The position numbers and the translations under genes are program-made. A stretch of DNA of 28,503 nucleotides from a virus, in the IMG/VR virus record IMGVR_UViG_3300044644_000265, positions 1 to 28,503 of that record, one strand, 5' to 3'. Below are positions 17,001 to 25,392 of the stretch, piece after piece. Under the pieces are notes generated by a model. It did no database searches. It was given only the letters and a program-made list of their open reading frames with translations, and was not told the DNA's origin. How positions within the stretch are numbered: position 1 is the stretch's first letter; every line of letters begins with the position of its first letter.

Positions 17001-20000
17001 CAACATCGTCCCGCTGTCGCGCCGGTTCGACATCACCAGCCCCAAGGTGTTTGAGCAGGCGGCTGCCGGCCCGCGTTTGATGGCCGTTCACAATCTGTCC
17101 GCTGACAACCTTGCGTTTGCCGAACGCATGGGTGGCCTCGCTGTACCGTCGATTGGCGTTGTCACTGAGCAAGCCGGCGGCGTTGAGGGATTTGGTGAAA
17201 TTACGCTGCTCGGTACACGCGAGATGGCCGAGCCTCGTACAACGCCAGTATTTGAGGCCGACGCATATTCGGCTAGGTTCCCACGCCCGGAATGGCCGAA
17301 AGTTTCGACTGCAAAAGCAGATGCCGTTGTCGCATCCATTCGTGATCTACAAACCGAGTTTGATGACGTAGGACTGGTTGATAGCACATTCAATTTTCTC
17401 GTCAACGAACCAGATGCCAACAAGTTAGCGGAGCGTTGGTTGCGTTCGCCAGCAATCATGGCGATGTACTTGCGAGAGCGTGGAATTGAAATCGCTCCGA
17501 TACTTGAAACACGACCAACCCTGTCGCGCCTGACATGGGAGGCAATTGATCGCCTGACTCCAATTTATTTGGCAGTCGATCAACAGCAAGCGTATGACGT
17601 TATGGAGGCCAGTCCTGAATACGCGGCCCTCAAAGTTGCATATGCGGATGAAGTTCGTAGTCAATATCAGGGCGTTGCAGAAGAACTGCCAGAAGGACGT
17701 GTTGAGGAGTGGGCAACGCAATTCACTCCCACGACGCTGCAACGATTGAGCAGAGATGTTCGAGAAACGAATCGCCAGCGCGTAGCAAGAGAAGCAACAG
17801 CCGATGCGATCACGGAAAAGTTGGAGCCGCTGTACGCGGAATACAAGACCTGGGTCGATCAGAAAACGCGAGAACAATTTGGTGCGCCATTCCTTCGTGA
17901 TGGCAAGCTAAAGCGTCCATATACGCTTGGAAATATCGTTGACTTTATGGCTTCTGCCAAGGTCAAGGGTGAGGAAAAGGGATTGACATTTGGAGCTGGT
18001 GCGGCTCGGGCGAAGCGTGCGCGAGCGTTCCCTGATCTTGAGGAAATGCGCGAGGCAGCAAAGACAGCCATCGTCAATCCAGACGAATACAGCAAGGCAC
18101 GAAAGGAATCGGAAAAAACTCTTGAGGCGTACCGCCTTGCGGTTGTGGACTACACGCGGCTGACGGATTACCGTGGCAAGCAAGACACATGGGCCGCAAT
18201 GGACGGGTCTATGAAGGCGCTGGCTCGGTACGGTAAGCGCAAGAAGCGAAACGCAAAGGCAATGCGCGAAGCATTGAGCCGTGAGCAATTTGCTATTGGC
18301 AGCATGCCAGCGGAAACTATCGAACAGGCCATTGATGCCGCTGATGCTCTGTTCAATGCGCCAGTCCCATACTTTGAGGCCAAGCCACAGCGTGCGGTGC
18401 GACTAAATGAGTTTGCTGGCGCAGTAATCCCGACAGATGCATCACAGCAAACCCGCGACATTCTTGAGCGCAGTGGCATCCCATACATGTCGTATATGGC
18501 TGGAAATGAACAGGATCGACAAATGGCGGTGCGCCAGATGGCGGTTTCTCCAGAGGCGCGTGGTGAGGTGTTGTTTCAAGCAGCTCCCGGCCCAGCCCGA
18601 GGTGGATATGACCCTGCGCGGCTGAAGATTCTGTTCGGTCCGGGCGCTGACTTTACGACCGGAGCGCACGAACTCACACATTTCTACGTCGATTACTACA
18701 CCAGGCAGGCGATGGCCGGCACGGCTACGCCGCAGATGCTTGCGGATTTGGATGCCATGTTCAAGTTCATGGGCGTTGCTGGAGATACCCCAGAGGCACG
18801 AATGGCGGCGTTCAACGCAATGCCGTTTGAAACCTCTAGGCCGTTGATTGAAACGATCACCTACAACGCGGAGATCTATCTGTTTGAGGGCAAGGCTCCG
18901 AGTCTTGAACTGGCCGGCGTGTTTGACCGCATGCTGGCGTTCTTCCGCAGGGCGTACAAGAGCATTGCCGACTTCATCACGCAGCAGCAGGCCATCTACC
19001 GCCGAGAGTTTGGCCGCGAACTTCCTGTCCTAAATGACGAACTGCGGGCGGTCTTTGACCGGATGCTGGCAGACGAGCAGCAGATCAAGCAGGCCCAGGC
19101 CGTGGCACAAATGCGCGGCCAGTTCACCGTCAAGCCCGAGGGCATGGACGATGCTGAGTGGGCGGCATATCAGGAGATGGCTGGCGAAGCCACGAATGCG
19201 GCCATTGCGGATATGACCAAGGCCAGTCTGCGGCAGATGGAATGGCTGTCGCGGGCGCGTAGCCGGATCATCAAGGACATGCAGGAGCGGCACACCGCCC
19301 AGCGCAAGGAGGTCCGAGAGCGTGTCCAGCGCGAGGTGCAGCAGGATCCTTTGTACCTGGCAATGGCATTCCTGAAGCGGGCGCAGATCGTGGCCCCGGA
19401 CGGTGCCACTACGAAGGCCGAGGGAGTACACAGGATTGACAGGGTGCTGGCGGCAGAGTTTGCCCCAACCGTAGACCTGGCGCGCCTTGGCGGTCGTTTT
19501 GGCGTCCTACAGGACGATGGGCTGCATCCTGATGTCGTGGCCGAGATGTTTGGCTATCCGGCTGGCGCAAGCCTCCTACAGGCTTTGGCTGACGCTAAAC
19601 CGATGCGGGAGGTTGTGGAGGACCGGACTGACGCGGAGATGTTGCGCGTGTACGGGGAGATGAACACGCCGGAGGCCCGTGAGCAGGAGATCCAAAAGGC
19701 GCTCCACAACGAGGCTAGGGCGCGGCTGGTGGGTGTTGAGTTGCGTTTCATGGGCAAGATTCGGCAGCCAGTACGGGTGCTGATGGAAGCCGCTCGCCAG
19801 GCAGCCCAACAGGTCATCGACCGCAAGCGCGTGGGAGAACTGCGTCCAAGCGAGTTCATCGCGGCAGAGGCGAAGGCATCCCGTGAAGCCACGGCTGCGA
19901 TGCAGGACAACAAGCCTGATATGGCGGTACGCGCCAAGCGGGCGCAGCTCCTGAACAACCAACTGGCAAAGACTGCGCTTGAGGTTCGCGACGAAATCGA

Positions 20001-22383
20001 CGATGGAGTTCGGTATCTGCGCAGGGTGTTGCGTGATAGCAATCGCCAGCGTATGGGCGCGGACGTTGCAGACCAAATCGCTGGTCTGCTGGATCGTTTC
20101 AACATTGCGCCGATGACGGCAGATGAGGCCAACCGAGTCCGAACGCTATCAGAGTTCTTGGCATCGCTTGAGGATCGTGGCCTGGTCCCAGACATTGCCG
20201 AAGCCATAGGAATGCGTGACACGCGCATCCCGTACAAGAACATGAACATCGCGGACTTCCGCGATCTTGTCGATGCAATCAAACAACTTGAATACATCGG
20301 AAAGAACGAACGCAAGATTCTGTTGGCAAAGGAAAAGGCAGAGTTTCAGGCGGTTCGGGATGAGATCGTAAAGAGCGTTGTAGATAACGCTGGCGACCGC
20401 AAGGCCAACGCCAGGACGGCGACTACCAACATCGGCAGGGCCGTCACGGCCATGAAGGGATTCGCGGCGGCGCACCTGAAGGCCGCATCAATTGTCCGCA
20501 TCATGGATGGTGGTAAGGATGGCGGGCCGTTGTGGAACTATCTGATCCGGTCTGCAAACGAAGCCGGAGATACAGAAACCACCATGAGGGCAGAAGCAAC
20601 CGCTGACCTGACCAAGATCCTTGAACCAGTATTCCGCGCTGGAAAGCTGGGTGGAAAGGGCATTTTCTTCCCGACGATCAACCGAGCCATGAATCGCGAG
20701 GCACGCCTAGTCGTGGCCCTAAACATGGGCAACGCTGGCAACATGCAGCGCCTACTGGATGGCGAGGGTTGGAGCATTGAATCCGTCCTTCCTGTTCTGC
20801 AATCTCTGACCGAGGACGAACTAAATACGGTCCAGCAGATTTGGGACTACTTTGAGAAGTACCGCCCAATGATTGGACAGAAGGAACGCCGCCTGTACGG
20901 CAAGGAGCCGGCATGGGTTGAGCCTCAGCCGCTTGTGGTTCAGTCTGCGGACGGAAAGACCGTCACGCTTCGTGGTGGCTATTACCCGATCAAGTACGAT
21001 CCTCGCGCATCACAACGGGCCGAAACGATGTCTGAGGCCGATGAGGCCAAGCGCGATTTAGCGGGTTCATACACAACCGCAACGACGCGACGCAGTTTCG
21101 TGAAATCGCGTGTTCGCAAGGTTGAAGATCAGCCGCTGCTGTACACACTGGCTGGCATGTATAGCGGAATCAATGATGTGATCCACGATCTGACGTGGCA
21201 CGAATGGCTGATCCAGGCGAACCGTCTGATGCGATCCAAGTCGTTCGATGAGGCTGTGCGAAACCGATACGGACCAGAATATGTGGCGCAGCTCAAGAAC
21301 TGGATCAAGGATGTCGCTGCCGGCGAGCGTGGCGTGCAGAACGAAGCCGAGATGGCGCTGAACTTCCTGCGGCAGGGCATTAGTTCTGCTGGCCTAGGTT
21401 TCAACATCGTGAGTGCGGCCATGCAGATCACTGGTTTCAACCAGTCCATTGTGCGCGTCGGAGCAAGGTGGATTGGTCGCGGCATTGCATATGTCGCGCA
21501 GAATCCGATGATTGCAATGCGAGAGGTAAATGAAAAGTCAGAGTTTATGCGGAACAGAAGCCGCACCCAATTCCGAGAACTAAACGAGATCCGGAACATG
21601 GTGCAAGGCCAAAGTGTCGCCATGCGCCGCGTGCAGATGGGCACCTACTTCCTGATGATGCGGATGCAGCGCATGGTCGATGTACCGACGTGGCATGGTG
21701 CATATGAGAAGGCCATGTACGAAGGACGCGATGAGGAGACTGCTATTGCGCTTGCGGACCAGGCGGTTATTGACTCACAGGGCGGAGGCATGGTCAAGGA
21801 TCTTGCTCGCGTTGAGCGTGGCGGTCCTGCGGTCAAGTTGTTCACGGTGTTTTATGGGTACATGAACACGGTCTACAACATGGCTGCTGTTCAGACGATG
21901 ACGAACAAGAACAAGGGCCGTTTGGCAGCCGATTACGTTATGTTGTTCGTGGTTCCAGTTGTTCTGACCTACATGCTGAAGCAGGCGCTTATCCCACGAA
22001 AGGGAGGCGAGGACGAGGAGTGGGATATGAGCAAGATTGCACGAGAGCTTGCCGCAGAGCAGTTGTCGTACCTGATGGGAACGATGGTCATTGCTCGTGA
22101 GTTTGGCGAGGTTGGAAAGATGATCTTTGGAGTCGAAGGACCGCGCATGGGCTATGGCGGTCCAGCCGGATTGAGAGCAGTCGGTGAGACATACCAGTTT
22201 GCAACACAGGCATCGCAGGGTGAATTTGATACCGCGTTCCGCAAGTCGGCAGTCAACATGATCGGCGCGTTTACTGGTCTTCCAAGCGCCCAGGTGAACC
22301 GCACGCTTGATGGCCTTGAGGCGCTGTATGAGGGTGAAACGAAGAATGTTTTGGCACCACTAACTGGAGCAAAGAAGCGATGA
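14005..22383 (+). CDS. Giant polyvalent ejection protein with ADP-ribosyltransferase-like and metallopeptidase regions
   Basis: 2792 residues from the ATG at 14005 (ATGA overlap; an upstream TTG at 13978 is less likely). It occupies the T7 gp16 position, so it is probably packaged and ejected. Approximate order: helical N-terminus; Gly/Ala-rich membrane-like region at residues 235-390; an ADP-ribosyltransferase-like region at residues 837-1009 (VWRGD, GIFTTTNQYVADKYAG, closing NIVPLSRRFD, a PLxRF motif); an LPD-type segment (HNLSADNLAFAERMGGLAVPSIGVV); metallopeptidase motif HELTH at 1555-1559 with possible third ligand E1623; long charged helices; a hydrophobic segment near 2643-2660; and a conserved-looking ejection C-terminus. 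No lytic transglycosylase motif was found. Resembles PLxRFG/Bcep22-type giant virion proteins. Enzyme activities are inferred. Confidence 0.88.
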   Translation: MIPFTPDDRRAQFAPSQNVGGAVDRDVLDIIGAQPQQTMAAQVDYEVPDIKPVDPDVVAIVNQNQGPLMASLMGASQVNPDQAAEAKRIGSQIGIGQDIALRNMDDVRQRAFMADVQRRDIARANPVLAGFLTDRTFANEASDDIGTLDRVGSFFADIGRAAAGRPMYYTAGELARGYMRGQLVAERGEIGTRAILGEAEETNFARAKQIQAEMRDLAGGGILASTAEVVAQNVAQAREVVGAGLVGGAAGSVIPGIGTMTGFAGGLGTGIVLTTAKMEAGNLYLDLQEQGISDDTAVPIAVGAGLLNGVVEAVGMKVAAAPFRQLAVRVMREQIAEAIQKPTMRAALAAAGKAYVVQVGSEATEEGLQEIVNIAGEELAKGMEGIDSETTMRDAAKRVLDSFVQGAMGGSILGGIGPGANLYVDLRRANKATKQTRFFDDLSKNATESKLKARDAGAYERFVAATADGTGADTVFVDGATIRDVLTQAGVTDTQLDAIIPGMAQQVRQAVELGNDVTLPTSQFAARLAGTKLGDALMPHMRLSPDAMSAMEAQQFEQSREALVEEARALLDAKTEAESAFVQEADQIASSMRDRLVAAGRDPAMAEVEALVHQAFVVTQAARRGMTPSQFEAESGLREIVGVPQVGAPMEQAAIPKPSARVVELLPTSQVLDERGFGPITHPVDGDEVAAGRAMRTVLGGIDVPRKYLKTQEAFDYLLGAINQVLLNKSKDSADYDRAAASMGRALRTDLATVDDIVISAKKLGYAGIDQDFRIETEDTLTKTDVMEVLDQIPIAPEMFDQAARIDADYLAAVERGDMEAAQRMVDEAAKASGLTEIVWRGDRNAAQITEYRRGARREPGIFTTTNQYVADKYAGKEGGARRFYVGGRTLDLTNQTPKVIAWIRKWSEDGNWDFVDRASGESVTPEDAVMSGRLYNWEGTWSGQRWKDIQATAAEDGYDIVKLIDEDKDAVDGTFISTVVLNENKIKLADPVTYDEQGNIVPLSRRFDITSPKVFEQAAAGPRLMAVHNLSADNLAFAERMGGLAVPSIGVVTEQAGGVEGFGEITLLGTREMAEPRTTPVFEADAYSARFPRPEWPKVSTAKADAVVASIRDLQTEFDDVGLVDSTFNFLVNEPDANKLAERWLRSPAIMAMYLRERGIEIAPILETRPTLSRLTWEAIDRLTPIYLAVDQQQAYDVMEASPEYAALKVAYADEVRSQYQGVAEELPEGRVEEWATQFTPTTLQRLSRDVRETNRQRVAREATADAITEKLEPLYAEYKTWVDQKTREQFGAPFLRDGKLKRPYTLGNIVDFMASAKVKGEEKGLTFGAGAARAKRARAFPDLEEMREAAKTAIVNPDEYSKARKESEKTLEAYRLAVVDYTRLTDYRGKQDTWAAMDGSMKALARYGKRKKRNAKAMREALSREQFAIGSMPAETIEQAIDAADALFNAPVPYFEAKPQRAVRLNEFAGAVIPTDASQQTRDILERSGIPYMSYMAGNEQDRQMAVRQMAVSPEARGEVLFQAAPGPARGGYDPARLKILFGPGADFTTGAHELTHFYVDYYTRQAMAGTATPQMLADLDAMFKFMGVAGDTPEARMAAFNAMPFETSRPLIETITYNAEIYLFEGKAPSLELAGVFDRMLAFFRRAYKSIADFITQQQAIYRREFGRELPVLNDELRAVFDRMLADEQQIKQAQAVAQMRGQFTVKPEGMDDAEWAAYQEMAGEATNAAIADMTKASLRQMEWLSRARSRIIKDMQERHTAQRKEVRERVQREVQQDPLYLAMAFLKRAQIVAPDGATTKAEGVHRIDRVLAAEFAPTVDLARLGGRFGVLQDDGLHPDVVAEMFGYPAGASLLQALADAKPMREVVEDRTDAEMLRVYGEMNTPEAREQEIQKALHNEARARLVGVELRFMGKIRQPVRVLMEAARQAAQQVIDRKRVGELRPSEFIAAEAKASREATAAMQDNKPDMAVRAKRAQLLNNQLAKTALEVRDEIDDGVRYLRRVLRDSNRQRMGADVADQIAGLLDRFNIAPMTADEANRVRTLSEFLASLEDRGLVPDIAEAIGMRDTRIPYKNMNIADFRDLVDAIKQLEYIGKNERKILLAKEKAEFQAVRDEIVKSVVDNAGDRKANARTATTNIGRAVTAMKGFAAAHLKAASIVRIMDGGKDGGPLWNYLIRSANEAGDTETTMRAEATADLTKILEPVFRAGKLGGKGIFFPTINRAMNREARLVVALNMGNAGNMQRLLDGEGWSIESVLPVLQSLTEDELNTVQQIWDYFEKYRPMIGQKERRLYGKEPAWVEPQPLVVQSADGKTVTLRGGYYPIKYDPRASQRAETMSEADEAKRDLAGSYTTATTRRSFVKSRVRKVEDQPLLYTLAGMYSGINDVIHDLTWHEWLIQANRLMRSKSFDEAVRNRYGPEYVAQLKNWIKDVAAGERGVQNEAEMALNFLRQGISSAGLGFNIVSAAMQITGFNQSIVRVGARWIGRGIAYVAQNPMIAMREVNEKSEFMRNRSRTQFRELNEIRNMVQGQSVAMRRVQMGTYFLMMRMQRMVDVPTWHGAYEKAMYEGRDEETAIALADQAVIDSQGGGMVKDLARVERGGPAVKLFTVFYGYMNTVYNMAAVQTMTNKNKGRLAADYVMLFVVPVVLTYMLKQALIPRKGGEDEEWDMSKIARELAAEQLSYLMGTMVIAREFGEVGKMIFGVEGPRMGYGGPAGLRAVGETYQFATQASQGEFDTAFRKSAVNMIGAFTGLPSAQVNRTLDGLEALYEGETKNVLAPLTGAKKR
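16501..16980 (+). other. Low-GC segment encoding the ADP-ribosyltransferase-like domain
   Basis: By hand count this 480-base stretch is about 47% G+C (226 bases), whereas the 120 bases before it and the 60 bases after it are each about 65%. The boundaries coincide with the start of EIVWRGD (residue 837) and a point just before the closing VTYDEQGNIVPLSRRF motif. A domain with its own composition inside one reading frame suggests replacement or insertion by recombination. The flanks carry the polyvalent-protein linker motifs. Confidence 0.6.
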
Positions 22384-22384
22384 T

Positions 22385-22418
22385 GGTGCCCGTATCCGTG
22401 ACCGATATCAATAGGTTT
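22385..22418 (+). promoter_or_regulatory. Intergenic element copy 3: GGTGCCCGTA, 12 bases, then ATCAATA
   Basis: GGTGCCCGTA at 22385-22394 starts one base after the giant gene's TGA. Twelve bases later comes ATCAATA (22407-22413), two bases and TTT. This is the same spacing and same heptamer as the copy at 1900. The tailspike gene begins at 22445. An 18-residue frame (GTG 22386 to TGA 22442, MPVSVTDINRFAPTSQES) runs through it and ends two bases before the tailspike start. GGCACCA at 22353-22359 can pair with TGGTGCC at 22384-22390. Confidence 0.45.
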
Positions 22419-22444
22419 GCACCGACTTCACAGGAGTCCTGACC

Positions 22445-24607
22445 TTGACAATTAGCAGCACAACGCGCATTGCCGGCCCGTTTGTTGGAACTGGATCTGC
22501 CAGCGTCTTTCCATTTACCTTTAAGGTATTCGCAGCGTCTGATTTGGACGTGATCCGCCTGAACAGTTCAACTGGCGTTGAAACGACGCTAGTGCTGACG
22601 ACGGATTACACGGTCACACTGAACGGCAATCAAAACACGAATCCTGGCGGAAGCGTCACGCTGGTCGCTGGCGCGCTCGCCAGCGGATTTACGCTGACGA
22701 TCACTTCCGACATCTCCAACCTTCAGCCGACCGACCTGACGAACCAGGGCGGGTTCTACCCCGAGGTCATTACGGACTCGCTGGACCGGGCAACGATCCA
22801 AATCCAGCAGATGTCTGAGGACATTGGCCGCAGTCTGAAGGGTCCGATTTCGGACGGCAGCCTGAACATGGAGTTGCAAACGGCTTCCATTCGCGCCAAC
22901 AAGTATTTGGTCTTTGATGCCAACGGACTCCCGATCACGTCTGCTGGCAGCGGAGCGGATACCGCGCTTCGGACTGATCTAGCGAATACTGGGGTCACGA
23001 CAGCAGGAGCCGGACTTGTCGGATTCCGAAACGCGGATGCTTCGTCAGTTGCAAGGACAGTGCTTTCCAAGCTCCGCGATGCCGTGAGCGTCAAGGACTT
23101 TGGTGCGGCAGGGGATGGAGCGACGGATGACACGGCAGAAATTCAGGCAGCACTTGACGCAGTTCCGGCCGTTGGCGGATGCGTGTACTTCCCAGCAGGT
23201 ACATATGTCGTGTCAGCGCCACTCGTCGTTGACTCAAACACCGTTTTGGTTGGAGACGGAATGTATGTGTCCAACCTGTCTGCAACTACTGCATTTACGT
23301 CATCTCAGGCAATGGTCTATGCGAATGCCGAGAACAACATCACTATCGAAGATCTTGGGTTCTTCGGCAACACGAACGGAACGCTCGGCGCTGGCACCGG
23401 AATTCACTTGAAGAACGGCACCAGGAACCAAGTTCGAAGTTGTTACGTTGAGAACACCACGCAAGCCGGCATCCGTTACGAGGAGCAGAATAACGGCATC
23501 ATCGATGGATGCACTCTCAACGCATGCGGGCGAACGGGATACACAGACAATCACGGGATCATGCTGTATTCGGCTAGCGGTTCAGCAATCCAGACGTATT
23601 CCTGCAAGGTCACTTCCAACACCGTGACGAATGCTTTTCGCAAGGGAATCACTACGTTCTCCGAACTGCTGTTGTACGACCTTTTGATTTCTGGAAACAC
23701 GGTCACCGGGTCTGGACTTGGAAACATCTATGTTGGTGGCACGGCACCAACAAGCACACATGACAAGATTCGTGTGGTTGGAAATTACGTTGAGGGTGGT
23801 CCAATCAACATTCAAATTGGTTCCACTAGCAACTCTGTCATTGATGGAAACACGTGCGGTGCAAACACGACTGCAAGTGCGAACATCGGATTTGTGGATT
23901 CGACCGATCTCGTCATTTCGAACAATGTTGTTCAGAGTTCGGACCAGGCCGGGATTTCGGCACTCGCAAGTGGAGCATCGCGGAACGAACAAATTTCGAT
24001 TGTCGGAAACATTTTGAGAAACAACAATCGAAGCAATTCCGCAACGGGATTCGGAATTCATGTATTTGACACAGATGTGGCAATCGTTTCCGGAAACATC
24101 GTGATTGATGATGTGGCAACGACACGACAGCGATATGGGATCGTTGACGCAACCGGAAACACAAATGTTGCTATCCGCGATAACGTCGTACTGAATGTTG
24201 TCACCGCACCATACCTGGTGCAGACGGCAACTGGCATGCTGTCATTCGCCGAGTTTGGAACGTCGTTCGTATTTGAAGGCAGCATTCGCACGAAGCAAGC
24301 CACATTCACAGCTGCGAACGGGAACAACAACAATATCGCTATCCCGTCGCAAAGCGGAACAGTCAGAATTACCGGGCCGACAGGCGCCTACTCAATCACT
24401 GGCCTTGCAGGCGGATCTGTGGGGCGCGAAATCACAATCATAAATGACACCGCGCAGACCCTCACTTTGGAAGTCAATGATGTAAACTCCTCAGTCGGGA
24501 ATCGCCTTTTGCCTACAGGAAGCGTTGACATGACTGTGGTTGCATATGGCTCAGCACGATTGCTGTATGCAACCGCTCAGGGCAACAACTTTTGGGTGAC
24601 GCCATGA
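22445..24607 (+). CDS. Tailspike with right-handed beta-helix (pectate-lyase-like) domain
   Basis: 720 residues from a TTG start with CAGGAG upstream. Residues 1-130 form a particle-binding domain (AGPFVGTGSASVFPFTFKVF..., ending ITDSLDRATIQIQQMSEDIGRSLKGP), typical of podovirus fibre/spike N-termini. VKDFGAAGDGATDDTAEIQAALD at residue 216 starts a pectate-lyase-3-type beta-helix with Asn-rich rungs (NNITIEDLGFFGN, ISGNTVTGSGLGN, IVGNILRNNN). The last 100 residues form a beta-rich C-terminal domain (GTVRITGPTGAYSITGLAGGSVGR). It probably binds and may cleave surface polysaccharide; catalytic residues cannot be named. The beta-helix part looks less GC-rich than the head genes. The stop overlaps the next start (ATGA). 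Confidence 0.9.
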   Translation: MTISSTTRIAGPFVGTGSASVFPFTFKVFAASDLDVIRLNSSTGVETTLVLTTDYTVTLNGNQNTNPGGSVTLVAGALASGFTLTITSDISNLQPTDLTNQGGFYPEVITDSLDRATIQIQQMSEDIGRSLKGPISDGSLNMELQTASIRANKYLVFDANGLPITSAGSGADTALRTDLANTGVTTAGAGLVGFRNADASSVARTVLSKLRDAVSVKDFGAAGDGATDDTAEIQAALDAVPAVGGCVYFPAGTYVVSAPLVVDSNTVLVGDGMYVSNLSATTAFTSSQAMVYANAENNITIEDLGFFGNTNGTLGAGTGIHLKNGTRNQVRSCYVENTTQAGIRYEEQNNGIIDGCTLNACGRTGYTDNHGIMLYSASGSAIQTYSCKVTSNTVTNAFRKGITTFSELLLYDLLISGNTVTGSGLGNIYVGGTAPTSTHDKIRVVGNYVEGGPINIQIGSTSNSVIDGNTCGANTTASANIGFVDSTDLVISNNVVQSSDQAGISALASGASRNEQISIVGNILRNNNRSNSATGFGIHVFDTDVAIVSGNIVIDDVATTRQRYGIVDATGNTNVAIRDNVVLNVVTAPYLVQTATGMLSFAEFGTSFVFEGSIRTKQATFTAANGNNNNIAIPSQSGTVRITGPTGAYSITGLAGGSVGREITIINDTAQTLTLEVNDVNSSVGNRLLPTGSVDMTVVAYGSARLLYATAQGNNFWVTP

Positions 24608-24828
24608 CCTCCACCCACAACGAAGAACTGTTCCTCGCCATCGGCCGCCTGGAAGGCAAGGTAGATTCCCTGATTGCCATGCAGAGCCACCAGCAGGATC
24701 AGCTCAAGGAACATGACACACGCATCCGTTCGCTTGAGCATTCGCGGGGCTATATGCTTGGATGGTCAGCGGCCATCGGAGCGAGCATGAGCCTTGTCGC
24801 TAACTACCTCATCCGCGCATTCAACTAA
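24604..24828 (+). CDS. Small coiled-coil protein with C-terminal membrane segment (holin-associated-like)
   Basis: 74 residues starting at the ATG that overlaps the tailspike stop. The N-terminal part EELFLAIGRLEGKVDSLIAMQSHQQDQLKEHDTRIRSLE is an amphipathic coiled coil. The C-terminus SRGYMLGWSAAIGASMSLVANYLIRAF is a single transmembrane helix. This layout is like XhlA-type or other small lysis-associated proteins that sit near holins. It may act in lysis, but it lies 2.2 kb before the other membrane genes, so a role in the virion or as an antiholin cannot be excluded. An in-frame ATG at 24601 would extend it slightly. Confidence 0.7.
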   Translation: MTSTHNEELFLAIGRLEGKVDSLIAMQSHQQDQLKEHDTRIRSLEHSRGYMLGWSAAIGASMSLVANYLIRAFN

Positions 24829-24837
24829 AGGACCAAT

Positions 24838-25380
24838 ATGCCTACCGACATCATCATTGCGACTGACAAGCCAAGTTACTTGACGACTGGCCTCGTCACC
24901 GCCAGCAGCGGCACTTACGATAGCTCTGTCCCGACTGCCACGATCCCGTCTACAACCGGGCAGACGTTCCTGGTTCCTACGAACCTTGGCGACAAGCCGA
25001 GTTTGCTGCGCCTGACGCCGTTCCACAGCGCGAACAATGCGACCACTCCGGGCTTCCGCGTGATCGGTTGGACGACGTACACGCAGACGAACGGCACCCC
25101 GATTTACGTTCCCACAATGCTTGCCGACTGCGCCTGCTCGTACAACGCTACCGCAGGCAGCATCCCGAGCTTGTCGGTGAACAGTACGACGCAGTACTTC
25201 TTCCATGCGATTGTTGTTGGCACTGGGGTTCCGACCGTGAATGTCTACAGCCCAGGCACGGCAGCGGCTGCCGGCACGCCGCCAGCCGGCGTGGTCATCG
25301 ACACCATCGGCCATCAGTACATCACGATCCAGGTTGAGTCTTCGACCGGAACGATGGGTTGCTTCTACGCCTTCATCTGA
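24838..25380 (+). CDS. Beta-rich putative virion protein, unknown function
   Basis: 180 residues after AAAGGA and the ATG. The sequence is Thr/Ser/Gly/Pro-rich and lacks charged helices, with blocks FLVPTNLGDKPSLLRLTPFHSANN, TPGFRVIGWTTYTQT, STTQYFFHAIVVGTGVPTVNVYSPG and QYITIQVESSTGTMGCFYAFI. It looks like a compact beta-sandwich. Codons are GC-rich and similar to the capsid and cement genes, which suggests abundant expression. A decoration or appendage subunit is plausible from composition and place, but I do not recognise the family. Confidence 0.68.
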   Translation: MPTDIIIATDKPSYLTTGLVTASSGTYDSSVPTATIPSTTGQTFLVPTNLGDKPSLLRLTPFHSANNATTPGFRVIGWTTYTQTNGTPIYVPTMLADCACSYNATAGSIPSLSVNSTTQYFFHAIVVGTGVPTVNVYSPGTAAAAGTPPAGVVIDTIGHQYITIQVESSTGTMGCFYAFI

Positions 25381-25392
25381 TCGGAGTAAGCG

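Noticed and set aside
19554-20315. A 253-codon minus-strand frame inside the giant gene
   Set aside because: Ser/Arg/Ala-rich antisense shadow of the helical part of the giant protein, with no protein-like pattern.
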